Notes: generated by a model not told the origin, from the letters alone. Shown: positions 1-7,710, counted from the first letter of the stretch. The stretch is 10,605 bases of DNA from Bacillota bacterium (GCA_030706065.1 JAUZPH010000092.1:1-10605), one strand, 5' to 3'. Program-made: numbers and translations.

Positions 1-1
1 A

Positions 2-1897
2 ATGAAGAAGTCAGCAGACGGGGATCTGACGGTAAAGAGTGAAATAAATTCAAAAGATGAGTTCGGAAGTCTTTCCACGAGCTTTAATATAATGATGGAA
101 AAGCTGAACCTCAGTTATGAGGAACTATCTTCTACATATGAACAGCTGAGTGCTACTGAAGAAGAGTTAAGGGCACAGTACGACGAACTTCAACATAGTG
201 AAGAGGCGCTCAGAAATAGCGAGGACAGGTATAAGCTTGCATTAGAAAATGCCAATGATGCCATTTGGGAATGGGATGTCTCAGCGGGCAGATTTTATAC
301 ATCGGACAAGTGGGAGGGCATTATAGGCGGGAATTACAATGACAAAAGTAAATTGTCCAATATCCTGGAGATGGTAATATATCCTGAGGACCTTAATATG
401 GTAAGAAGAGAGTTATACAGGCATATTCATGGGGAAAGCCCTGCCTTTAAGGTAGAATTCAGATTAAAAGCCAAGGAGGACGGCTATAAGTGGGCATATG
501 CCAGAGGAAAGGCAATTAGGGACGACTCCGGCAAAATACTTAAAGTAACCGGTTCTGTTTCCGATATCTCTGAGGCTAAAAATGCAGCCAGGAAAATTGA
601 GCATATGGCATATTATGATTCCCTTACAGGGCTTCCCAACCGGGCATTTTTCATAAATAAGCTGGACGAGCAGATAGATGCCGCCAAATCAAAGGGTTCC
701 AGGGGAGCAATAATGTACATAGATGTGGACAATTTCAAAAACATAAATGATACTCTTGGACATGAATATGGGGATATGCTTTTGAAGGAGCTTTCAAGAA
801 GACTTGACAGCATCAAGGGGGAAGGCGATACCATATACAGGCTTGGGGGAGATGAATTTGGTATTTTAAGGACTACTGAAGAGGGATGCCGAAGTATAAG
901 GGATTTCTCAAAGGAAGTTCTAGGCGCCATAATGGAGAATTTTGATTTAAGCGGTAAGAATGTCTTTATATCGGGCAGTATAGGCGTAGCATTATATCCC
1001 GAGGAAGGGGATTCTTCTGGCCTGTTGATGAAAAATGCAGATATGGCTATGTATAAGGCCAAGGAGAAAGGCAAGAACAGGTATGAGCTATTTGACAACA
1101 ACATGTATAACACCCTGGAAAAGAAACTCCGCATAGAGGAAATACTTAGAGATGCACTATCAAATAGTGGCTTTTATTTACTTTATCAACCTCAATATGA
1201 TATCTTGACAAGAAAGGTTGTGGGCTTTGAAGCCCTTCTAAGACTAAGACAGGAAAAGTATGGATTCATATCGCCAGGTGAATTTATCCCTATCGCAGAA
1301 GAGAGTGGCCTCATAATTCAGATAGGCGAATGGGTACTTAGGGAAGCCTGCAGAAAAAATGTATCCTGGAGAAAGCTTGGATACGAATATGAGAGCATAA
1401 GTGTGAACATCTCCTCAGTACAGATTCAAAGCCCGGGATTCGTGGAGATGGTAGAGGCAGTTTTAAAGGAAACAGGCCTGCCGCCGAAATGGCTGGAGCT
1501 TGAGATTACGGAATCGGTATTGATGCAGTCAATAAAATACAGCATAGAAGTATTAAACAGACTGAAAGATATGGGAATAAGGCTTTCGCTTGATGATTTC
1601 GGAACGGGCTACTCTTCATTGAATTATCTGAAGATGATGCCGATGAACACTCTGAAAATGGACAAGACTTTTATCGATGGCATATGTTTAAACAAAAAGG
1701 AAGAAATTATCGCCGATGCGATAGTGGATATGGCTCATACCATGGAATTGACTGTTATAGCAGAAGGTGTTGAGACGGAGGAGCAATTGAACCTGCTTTC
1801 AAAGCATTCCTGCGACAGGGTACAGGGCTTCCTTTTGAACAAACCTCTCACGGAGGAAAAAGCAGAAGAATTATTAAAAGTAACCTCGGGGACATAG
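2..1897 (+). CDS. HAMP-PAS-GGDEF-EAL cyclic-di-GMP turnover protein (5' partial)
   Basis: This is a signalling protein that could make cyclic-di-GMP (GGDEF) and break it down to pGpG (EAL). The visible 631 residues start inside a HAMP domain (about 1-35), so the ATG at base 2 is almost certainly internal; the missing N-terminus should hold membrane segments and perhaps a sensor domain. A Glu/Ser-rich coiled coil follows (about 36-75), then a PAS domain (about 76-195), GGDEF (about 200-365) and EAL (about 380-625). The GGDEF motif is intact at 282-286. The inhibitory I-site (RxxD) is not: the equivalent residues read GEGD. The EAL domain keeps EALLR (410-414), N469, EITE (501-504), DDFGTGYSS (531-539), K552 and AEGVE (587-591), so it looks catalytically competent. 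Which activity dominates cannot be told from sequence. It precedes the nucleotidase but is separated from it by a terminator, so it is probably the last gene of its transcript. Confidence 0.93.
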   Translation: MKKSADGDLTVKSEINSKDEFGSLSTSFNIMMEKLNLSYEELSSTYEQLSATEEELRAQYDELQHSEEALRNSEDRYKLALENANDAIWEWDVSAGRFYTSDKWEGIIGGNYNDKSKLSNILEMVIYPEDLNMVRRELYRHIHGESPAFKVEFRLKAKEDGYKWAYARGKAIRDDSGKILKVTGSVSDISEAKNAARKIEHMAYYDSLTGLPNRAFFINKLDEQIDAAKSKGSRGAIMYIDVDNFKNINDTLGHEYGDMLLKELSRRLDSIKGEGDTIYRLGGDEFGILRTTEEGCRSIRDFSKEVLGAIMENFDLSGKNVFISGSIGVALYPEEGDSSGLLMKNADMAMYKAKEKGKNRYELFDNNMYNTLEKKLRIEEILRDALSNSGFYLLYQPQYDILTRKVVGFEALLRLRQEKYGFISPGEFIPIAEESGLIIQIGEWVLREACRKNVSWRKLGYEYESISVNISSVQIQSPGFVEMVEAVLKETGLPPKWLELEITESVLMQSIKYSIEVLNRLKDMGIRLSLDDFGTGYSSLNYLKMMPMNTLKMDKTFIDGICLNKKEEIIADAIVDMAHTMELTVIAEGVETEEQLNLLSKHSCDRVQGFLLNKPLTEEKAEELLKVTSGT

Positions 1898-1915
1898 CTC
1901 CCGGGGTTTCTGTTT
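1882..1915 (+). terminator. Rho-independent terminator overlapping the stop codon of the GGDEF-EAL gene
   Basis: Bases 1882-1891 pair with 1899-1908 to give a 10-bp GC-rich stem with two G-U pairs and a 7-base loop. The loop contains the TAG stop codon. A T-rich tail (TTTCTGTTT, 1907-1915) follows. The position at the very end of the coding region fits termination of this transcript. Confidence 0.65.
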
Positions 1916-2011
1916 ATACCGGTGGCATTTATAAAATAATAGGCTTCCTTTACCAGGGTATCGGTTATTTCTTGCTTTATATCAGCTATGTGAAGCTTCC
2001 ATGAAGTGGAG

Positions 2012-2041
2012 TATAATAAAAATAAAATACTTGTTTATAAT
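2012..2041 (+). promoter_or_regulatory. Possible promoter for the metallophosphatase gene
   Basis: Two perfect TATAAT hexamers lie at 2012-2017 and 2036-2041, about 60-85 bases ahead of the start codon and downstream of the preceding terminator. Neither has a recognisable TTGACA-like -35 at 16-18 bases. A promoter is expected here because the upstream gene terminates, but the exact element is uncertain in such AT-rich DNA. Confidence 0.3.
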
Positions 2042-2098
2042 ATGTATATATCCGGAAGAGCTTGGGGAAAATGCCTTAAAGTAAACAGGAGGTAGCCT

Positions 2099-3670
2099 AT
2101 GAAGGAATCGAAAGTAGTAATTTTGCTCACCAGTGACATACATGGAAGCGCGCTTCCGATAAATTATAGCGATAACAGGATAATGCCCTATGGTTTGGTA
2201 AAGATAGCTTCTGTAATAGGGGAAATAAGAAACAAAAGTAATAATACAATACTCATAGATAATGGAGACCTCATACAAGGTACCCCTCTCACATACTATT
2301 ACTGCAAAGTTGACAGCACCGGGCCAAATCCAATGATTAGGCTGCTGAATTATTTAAGTTATGATGCTGCAGTGGTGGGAAACCATGAGTTCAATTATGG
2401 GAGGCACATACTGGATAGGGCTGTGGAGGAATCAAATTTTCCATGGCTTGCGGCCAATATTATTAACAGTTTCAATGGGGAATGTGCCTTTGGAAGACCC
2501 TATATAATAAAGGAATTTCAGGATGGAGTAAAGATAGGAATACTGGGAGTTACAACAAAGTATATCCCTAATTGGGAGGATAGCAAGCATATAGAGGGTA
2601 TAACCTTTGAGGACCCGGTGGAAGCTGCAGACAGGTGGGTAAGGTATCTCCGGGAGATAGAAAAGGTGGATGTAGTAGTGGTATCCTATCACGGAGGATT
2701 TGAAAGAGATGTCGATAGCGGCAGGCCCATTGGGAAGCTCACCGGAGAAAACCAGGGTTACGAGCTGTGCGAAAAGGTAAAGGGAATCGATGTGCTTTTG
2801 ACAGGGCATCAACACAAGGTTGTGGAAAACAAATCAATAAACGGAGTTCTCATTCTTCAGCCCGGAAGCCATGGGAAATATTTAGGGGCAGTAAAGCTGG
2901 CATTAAGGTTTGAAAAGCGGTGGAGAGTGACCGGCAGGAAAACCGAGGTAGTAGCAGTTCAGGAGGCGGAGGAAGATGCTCCGGCTGCGGCAATTATAAA
3001 GGAATTCGAGGATAGGGTACAGAGCTGGCTGGATAAACCCATTGGAATAATCAAAGGAGGACTGGAAATAAAAAATCCGCTGAAGGCAAGGCTCAGGGAT
3101 AACCCTTTCATAGAATTCATCAATAGGGTCCAGATGAAAGTCTCAGGCGCAGAGATATCCTGTACTTCTCTCTTTACGGATGAAATAAGAGGAATGAAAG
3201 AGAAGGTAACTATGAGAGATATAGTATCCACTTATATATATCCCAATACCTTGAGAGTACTTCGGGTAAAGGGAAAGGATATAAAAGCGGCGCTGGAGAG
3301 GTCTGCCGGTTATTTTGAAAGGTATGAAGGCGGACAGGTAAGGACAAAGAAAAAGGAAGGAATCGGTGCCTTTCAGCCATATAACTATGATATGTGGGAA
3401 GGTATAGAGTATAAGCTTGATATTTCCAAGGCTGAAGGTTTCAGGGTAGTGGAATTGAAACACAAGGGTAAGCCCATTGATATTGAGGGAGAGTACGAGG
3501 TTGTTTTGAACAACTACCGTGCCGCCGGAGGTGGAGAGTATGACATGTTTAAGGATAAGTCAGTAATTAAGGATATACCTACGGACATGTCAGAACTTAT
3601 TGCGAGTTACGTTCTTGATACGGAGGTTATCGGGACGGAGATAGATAATAATTGGGAGGTTATCTATTAG
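2099..3670 (+). CDS. Cytoplasmic bifunctional metallophosphatase/5'-nucleotidase, CpdB/YfkN-like
   Basis: This is a dinuclear-metal phosphoesterase of the 5'-nucleotidase / 2',3'-cyclic-nucleotide phosphodiesterase superfamily, 523 residues long. The N-terminal metallophosphatase domain has the full ligand set: D13-x-H15, D57 in NGDLIQG, N95-H96 in GNHEF, H198 in SYHGG, and GHQH at 236-239. The C-terminal 5'-nucleotidase domain (about 305-485) carries FQPYNYD starting at F425 and NNYRAAGGG at 471-479. Those two motifs resemble the CpdB branch more than UshA, as far as I recall the families, so nucleotide or cyclic-nucleotide hydrolysis is likely; the substrate is not settled. Relatives are usually exported, but this protein starts MKESKVVILLTSDIHG with no signal peptide or anchor, which suggests a cytoplasmic enzyme. 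The start is supported by AGGAGG at 2087-2092, six bases before the ATG. It appears monocistronic, and no clear terminator follows it. Confidence 0.88.
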   Translation: MKESKVVILLTSDIHGSALPINYSDNRIMPYGLVKIASVIGEIRNKSNNTILIDNGDLIQGTPLTYYYCKVDSTGPNPMIRLLNYLSYDAAVVGNHEFNYGRHILDRAVEESNFPWLAANIINSFNGECAFGRPYIIKEFQDGVKIGILGVTTKYIPNWEDSKHIEGITFEDPVEAADRWVRYLREIEKVDVVVVSYHGGFERDVDSGRPIGKLTGENQGYELCEKVKGIDVLLTGHQHKVVENKSINGVLILQPGSHGKYLGAVKLALRFEKRWRVTGRKTEVVAVQEAEEDAPAAAIIKEFEDRVQSWLDKPIGIIKGGLEIKNPLKARLRDNPFIEFINRVQMKVSGAEISCTSLFTDEIRGMKEKVTMRDIVSTYIYPNTLRVLRVKGKDIKAALERSAGYFERYEGGQVRTKKKEGIGAFQPYNYDMWEGIEYKLDISKAEGFRVVELKHKGKPIDIEGEYEVVLNNYRAAGGGEYDMFKDKSVIKDIPTDMSELIASYVLDTEVIGTEIDNNWEVIY

Positions 3671-3720
3671 AGTACATATTTATGAGGGTGGAAGCATAGA
3701 ATTATATGAAATTACAGGAA

Positions 3721-3810
3721 TGTAAAAATAAAATATTAATATTCTATAAAACAACAATATAAAAAGTTTTAAAAATATAATATAATATAATTAATGTAAA
3801 AATTCAAAAT
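3721..3810 (+). promoter_or_regulatory. AT-rich promoter region of the glg operon
   Basis: Only 7 of these 90 bases are G or C. Three overlapping TATAAT hexamers follow one another at 3776-3781, 3781-3786 and 3786-3791, about 60-75 bases ahead of glgC. A 12-base AT palindrome (AATATTAATATT) sits at 3732-3743. No good -35 is seen at the right distance from any of the three. The A-tracts could act as an UP-like element or bent DNA. The first glg gene should have its promoter here because the preceding gene is functionally unrelated, but the transcription start is not fixed by sequence. Confidence 0.45.
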
Positions 3811-3850
3811 ACTTTGACAGGCCAATAAACGTGGTGGGAGGGGACTGGAT

Positions 3851-4996
3851 ATGCCTAAAAAAGAAATGATAGCTATGATACTCGCAGGGGGCCAGGGCAG
3901 CAGGCTGGGACTGCTGACAAAAAAGATTGCCAAGCCTGCGGTGCCCTTTGGCGGAAAGTACAGGATAATTGACTTTACCCTCAGTAACTGTACTAATTCC
4001 GGTATAGATACCGTTGGAGTACTGACTCAATATCAGCCGTATGCACTGAATTCGCACATAGGGATTGGAAGCCCATGGGATTTGGATAGAAGGGATGGGG
4101 GAGTAAGCCTTCTGCCGCCTTTCATGGAGGAAAGCGGAGGAAACTGGTATAAGGGGACCGCTAACGCTATATATCAGAACATCGGATTCATAGATCAATA
4201 TGACCCTGAATATGTACTTATCCTTTCCGGTGATCACATCTATAAGATGGACTATTCAAAGATGCTGGAGTATCACAAGGAGAAGGAAGCAGACGCCACA
4301 ATAGCGGTACTTGGGGTGTCTCTGGAGGAAGCGACTAGATTTGGAATCATGAATGCCGATGCCGAGAACAATATATACGAATTTGAGGAAAAGCCAAAGC
4401 AGCCGAAGAGCAATCTGGCTTCAATGGGAATATATATATTCAACTGGAAGGCTCTCAGGAAATATTTAAAGGAAGATGAATTGGACAAGAACTCAAGCAA
4501 CGACTTTGGAAAGAATATAATTCCGAACATGCTTAACGGGGGAAGGAAGCTGGTGGCATATCCATTCAAGGGCTACTGGAAGGATGTTGGTACCGTTGAA
4601 AGCCTGTGGGAAGCTCATATGGATCTTATAAATTGCGACAATGAGTTAAATATACATGATACTAGCTGGAAGATATATTCCGTCAATCCCATAAGGCCGG
4701 CACAGTATTTAGGACCTGAGGCGGAGGTCAGAGGATCCATCGTTGTTGAAGGCTGCGTTGTTTATGGAGAAGTAAAAAATTCTGTATTGTTCCATGGTGT
4801 TACTATAGGTAAAAACTCAAAGGTTATAGATTCTGTTATACTGCCGAACACAAAGATAGGCGAAAATGTTACAATTGAAAAAGCTATCATAGGCTCCGAC
4901 GCAGTTGTAAGAAGAAACTGCAGAATAGGAAATACTTCAAAGATTACCCTGATAGGTGAGAGACAAGATATAAAGAAAGATACCGTTATTGAATAG
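3851..4996 (+). CDS. glgC: Glucose-1-phosphate adenylyltransferase (ADP-glucose pyrophosphorylase), catalytic subunit
   Basis: GlgC makes ADP-glucose and pyrophosphate from ATP and glucose-1-phosphate, the committed step of bacterial glycogen synthesis, in the cytoplasm. At 381 residues it matches the family length. The nucleotidyltransferase domain (about 1-260) begins with the nucleotide loop AGGQGSRLGLLT (12-23). It then shows FGGKYRIIDFTLSNC, GTANAIYQN, LSGDHIYKMDY with the metal-binding Asp at D128, FGIMN, the EEKPK sugar-phosphate motif near 179-183, and YWKDVGT. The C-terminus (about 285-381) is a left-handed beta-helix of hexapeptide repeats, used for subunit contacts and allosteric control in the family. 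A GGAGGG site at 3837-3842 supports this ATG. It is the first gene of the glycogen cluster; glgD starts 12 bases after its stop, whose TAG runs straight into the next ribosome-binding site. Confidence 0.97.
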   Translation: MPKKEMIAMILAGGQGSRLGLLTKKIAKPAVPFGGKYRIIDFTLSNCTNSGIDTVGVLTQYQPYALNSHIGIGSPWDLDRRDGGVSLLPPFMEESGGNWYKGTANAIYQNIGFIDQYDPEYVLILSGDHIYKMDYSKMLEYHKEKEADATIAVLGVSLEEATRFGIMNADAENNIYEFEEKPKQPKSNLASMGIYIFNWKALRKYLKEDELDKNSSNDFGKNIIPNMLNGGRKLVAYPFKGYWKDVGTVESLWEAHMDLINCDNELNIHDTSWKIYSVNPIRPAQYLGPEAEVRGSIVVEGCVVYGEVKNSVLFHGVTIGKNSKVIDSVILPNTKIGENVTIEKAIIGSDAVVRRNCRIGNTSKITLIGERQDIKKDTVIE

Positions 4997-5008
4997 GAGG
5001 TGGGGCAG

Positions 5009-6118
5009 ATGATAAAAGACTATATGGGAATCTTAAATTTGAATGAGAGAGAAGACAATATTCAGAACCTTACGAGAAATAGAACAGTAGCCTCCGTACC
5101 GGTGGCAGGGAGATACAGGATAATAGATTTTGTACTTTCAAATATGGTTAATGCAGGCATTCAGAATGTAGGGGTGTTTACAAAGAGTAAGTCCCGTTCG
5201 CTGATGGACCATTTGGCAGGGGGAAAGCCCTGGGACCTGGACAGGAAAAACGGGGGGATGTTTGTCTTTAACTTCGGTTATGGAAATCCGGCCCTTGAGG
5301 ATGTGGAGATGTTCCGGAACAACATAGATTATCTTCAGCTAAGCAAGGAGAATAACGTGATATTGTCCTGTTCCTATATGATATGTAATATAGATTATGA
5401 GGAGGCAGTCAAATACCACGAACAGTCCGGTAATGATATTACCGTAATATATAAAAGTGCAAAAAACTGTGCTACAAACTTCCTGGACTGCGATGTTTTG
5501 AATATGGACAGTAATAAAAAAGTACTTAGCGTAGGCAAGAATGTAGGAGTACATGACCGTAATGACATATGTATGGAAATGTTCATAATGAAAAAGCAGG
5601 TGCTTGTAGAGCTTATTTATAAATGCATAACCACAGGGATATGCAGAAAGGTGAAACATGCCATTTACAGAAGCCTTGAGGAATACAAGGTGGGAGGCTA
5701 TGAGTTCATGGGATATGTTGAATGCATCAATTCCATACAGGCTTATTATAAATTTAATATGGACTGTCTGAATGAAAAGGTAAGCAGGGAGTTGTTCTTT
5801 AATAACGGGCTTATATATACAAAAGTAAAGGATGAGGCTCCTTCAAAGTATGGAGAAAGCAGCGACGTGAGAAATTCCCTGGTAGCCAATGGCTGTATAA
5901 TAGAAGGAACGGTGGAAAACAGCATAATTTCAAGAAGAGTAAGGATAAAAAAGGGTGCAGTCGTAAAGAATTGTATCATAATGCAGAATTGTATAATAGG
6001 GGAAGATGCGGAGCTTGTCAATATAATCACCGATAAGAATATAACCGTAGGTGCAGACAAGGTGCTTAAGGGCGATAGAGAGATGCCTCTGGTTATAGAG
6101 AAGGTTTGCATCTTATAG
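5009..6118 (+). CDS. glgD: GlgD, non-catalytic ADP-glucose pyrophosphorylase subunit
   Basis: This 369-residue GlgC paralogue is found next to GlgC in Firmicutes, where it forms a hetero-oligomer and modulates GlgC activity. The fold is kept: GRYRIIDFVLSNMVNAGI, GGKPWDLDR and a C-terminal beta-helix (about 283-369). The catalytic signatures are gone. The nucleotide loop is replaced by residues 7-22 (GILNLNEREDNIQNLT). The metal-binding Asp region of GlgC reads SCSYM at 120-124 with no Asp, and there is no EEKP motif. I start at the ATG at 5009, eight bases after AGGAGG (4995-5000). An in-frame GTG at 5000 overlaps that Shine-Dalgarno sequence and would add only MGQ, so I reject it. It is co-transcribed with glgC (12-base gap); 158 bases separate it from glgA. 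Confidence 0.94.
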   Translation: MIKDYMGILNLNEREDNIQNLTRNRTVASVPVAGRYRIIDFVLSNMVNAGIQNVGVFTKSKSRSLMDHLAGGKPWDLDRKNGGMFVFNFGYGNPALEDVEMFRNNIDYLQLSKENNVILSCSYMICNIDYEEAVKYHEQSGNDITVIYKSAKNCATNFLDCDVLNMDSNKKVLSVGKNVGVHDRNDICMEMFIMKKQVLVELIYKCITTGICRKVKHAIYRSLEEYKVGGYEFMGYVECINSIQAYYKFNMDCLNEKVSRELFFNNGLIYTKVKDEAPSKYGESSDVRNSLVANGCIIEGTVENSIISRRVRIKKGAVVKNCIIMQNCIIGEDAELVNIITDKNITVGADKVLKGDREMPLVIEKVCIL

Positions 6119-6196
6119 AAGTTAGAGGCTGGAGATTAGACAGTTGTTTAGCTTTTATAAGAAAGCTTGAGTATCAGAATAAGGGATTAGAGATAT

Positions 6197-6208
6197 AGTA
6201 TTAATACT
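6197..6208. repeat. 12-base palindrome in the glgD-glgA spacer
   Basis: AGTATTAATACT is a perfect palindrome. It lies 12 bases ahead of a long inverted repeat that shares its sequence words: CAGTAT or its complement occurs at 6204-6209 and 6225-6230, and the related ACTGTAT at 6247-6253. It may be part of an operator, or chance in AT-rich DNA. Confidence 0.4.
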
Positions 6209-6220
6209 GAGTTAATAAAA

Positions 6221-6254
6221 AATACAGTATGAAACAGAGTTTTCGTACTGTATT
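6221..6254 (+). promoter_or_regulatory. Leader hairpin / inverted repeat ahead of glgA
   Basis: Bases 6221-6234 pair with 6241-6254: 14 bp including one G-U, with a 6-base loop (CAGAGT). It ends nine bases before the glgA Shine-Dalgarno sequence (GGGAG, 6264-6268). Only three pairs are G-C and no T-run follows, so it does not look like an intrinsic terminator. It could be a protein-binding operator, an mRNA processing or stability element, or a structure that tunes glgA translation. It also buries an upstream in-frame ATG (6229), which argues against that codon as the glgA start. Confidence 0.55.
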
Positions 6255-6276
6255 ATCTTATATGGGAGTTGATTTT

Positions 6277-7710
6277 ATGAAAGTATTGTTTGCAGCTTCA
6301 GAAGCGCATCCGTTTATAAAGGTTGGAGGCTTAGGCGATGTTGCCTACGCCCTTCCAAAGGCATTGAGAAAGCTCGGAATAGATGCAAGAGTGATAGTTC
6401 CAAAGTATGGTTCAATTGCTGAGCAGCTAAAAAATTCCATGCATACATTGGCATCTTTCAATGTTCCGGTGGGTTGGAGAAATCAATATGGCGGACTTCA
6501 GTACATGGAGTACGACGGGGTTCCCTTTTACTTTATAGATAATGAATATTATTTTAAGAGAGATAATGCTTATGGATATTATGACGATGGTGAGCGCTTT
6601 GCATATTTCTGCAGGGCTATATTGGAATCCATCAGGTACATGGGTGACTTCAAGCCCGATATACTTCACTGCAATGACTGGCATACTGGGGCGGTTATGC
6701 CAATTCTCAATACACACTATATGCACGACGGAGACTATTCAAGGATAAAGACCGTGTATACCATCCACAACCTCCAGTATCAGGGCGTTTTCCCCAAGGA
6801 GGTACTTGGAGACCTCCTTGGCCTTGGTTGGGATTACTTCACCGAGGATAAGATGAAGTATTATGATGCGGTTTCCTTTATGAAGGGCGGTCTTACCATG
6901 GCCAATAAGATATCAACGGTCAGCGGCAGCTATACGGAGGAGATCAAGACTCCATACTATGGGGAGGGACTGGATGGCCTCCTGAGACAGAGAAGCTATG
7001 ACTTGTGGGGAATAGTCAACGGTATTGACACTGACATATTCAATCCTGAAACGGATAAGGAGCTTTTCTTTAACTATAACGGCAGTAATATTGAAAACAA
7101 GCTCAGAAACAAGGAAGAGCTTCAGAAGAGCCTGAACCTTCCTGTTAACCGCAATATTCCTGTACTTGGTATGGTTACCAGGCTGGTGGATCAGAAGGGC
7201 CTTGATCTTGTTGCCCATATTATGGAGGATATTCTTCAGATGGAGCTTCAGATGGTGGTTCTAGGAACTGGGGACACGAAATACGAGGATATGTTCAGAC
7301 ATTTTGCATGGAAATACCCTCACAAGGTTTCAGCCAATATATGCTTCAATAACGCCTTGTCTAAAAAGATATATGCAGGTTCAGACATGTTTCTCATGCC
7401 GTCAAAATTTGAACCCTGCGGCATAGGGCAGCTTTTGGCCCTCAGATATGGAAGCATTCCTATTGTAAGGGAGACCGGCGGCCTAAAGGATACTGTATTT
7501 TCATATAATGAATTTGCCAGAGAGGGAAACGGCTTCTCCTTCACAAATTACAATGCACATGATATGCTTAACACTATACAGCGGGCAGTACATTTTTACT
7601 ATGATGAAAAAGGAATATGGGGCGAGCTTGTCAAACGTGCTATGTGGGAAGACAACAGTTGGCAGAAATCTGCTGATAAATATATTGAACTTTACTCAAG
7701 TATAATGTAA
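6277..7710 (+). CDS. glgA: Glycogen synthase (ADP-glucose-using, GT5)
   Basis: GlgA transfers glucose from ADP-glucose to the non-reducing end of alpha-1,4-glucan. At 477 residues it has the normal bacterial length. The N-terminal GT5 domain starts MKVLFAASEAHPF with the ADP-glucose loop KVGGLGDV at 15-22. The C-terminal Rossmann domain has GID at 249-251, TRLVDQKG with R302 and K307, and the catalytic-site EPCG at 379-382 followed by GQLLALRYGSIPIVRETGGL. I start at 6277 because the protein then begins exactly where the family does and GGGAG lies eight bases upstream. An in-frame ATG at 6229 would add 16 non-homologous residues, lacks a Shine-Dalgarno sequence and falls inside a hairpin. The 158-base gap from glgD contains no obvious terminator, so read-through from glgCD is likely, perhaps with added local control. 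Confidence 0.96.
   Translation: MKVLFAASEAHPFIKVGGLGDVAYALPKALRKLGIDARVIVPKYGSIAEQLKNSMHTLASFNVPVGWRNQYGGLQYMEYDGVPFYFIDNEYYFKRDNAYGYYDDGERFAYFCRAILESIRYMGDFKPDILHCNDWHTGAVMPILNTHYMHDGDYSRIKTVYTIHNLQYQGVFPKEVLGDLLGLGWDYFTEDKMKYYDAVSFMKGGLTMANKISTVSGSYTEEIKTPYYGEGLDGLLRQRSYDLWGIVNGIDTDIFNPETDKELFFNYNGSNIENKLRNKEELQKSLNLPVNRNIPVLGMVTRLVDQKGLDLVAHIMEDILQMELQMVVLGTGDTKYEDMFRHFAWKYPHKVSANICFNNALSKKIYAGSDMFLMPSKFEPCGIGQLLALRYGSIPIVRETGGLKDTVFSYNEFAREGNGFSFTNYNAHDMLNTIQRAVHFYYDEKGIWGELVKRAMWEDNSWQKSADKYIELYSSIM

Noticed and set aside
613..1134. Long minus-strand open frame (173 codons) inside the GGDEF region, and similar antisense frames across the other genes.
   Set aside because: They lie wholly opposite well-supported coding genes, have no recognisable domain or ribosome-binding site, and reflect the codon usage of the sense strand.
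3814..3819. Perfect TTGACA (-35-like) hexamer just before glgC; also one mismatch from a reverse Spo0A-box core (TTTGACA, 3813-3819).
   Set aside because: At 17 bases downstream (3837-3842) the sequence is the G-rich Shine-Dalgarno region, not a -10. A single one-mismatch Spo0A core is expected by chance, so neither call is supported.
5000..5008. GTG start for glgD three codons upstream.
   Set aside because: The GTG is formed by the end of the AGGAGG site itself, leaving no ribosome-binding site ahead of it; the ATG at 5009 is ideally spaced.
6150..6167. AGCTTT/AAAGCT inverted repeat after glgD as a possible terminator.
   Set aside because: The stem is only 6 bp and AT-rich with no T-tract, so it is too weak to call.
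6229..6276. Upstream ATG that would extend glgA by 16 residues.
   Set aside because: It has no Shine-Dalgarno sequence, lies within a hairpin stem, and the extra residues do not fit the family; the ATG at 6277 gives the canonical MKVLFAASE start.
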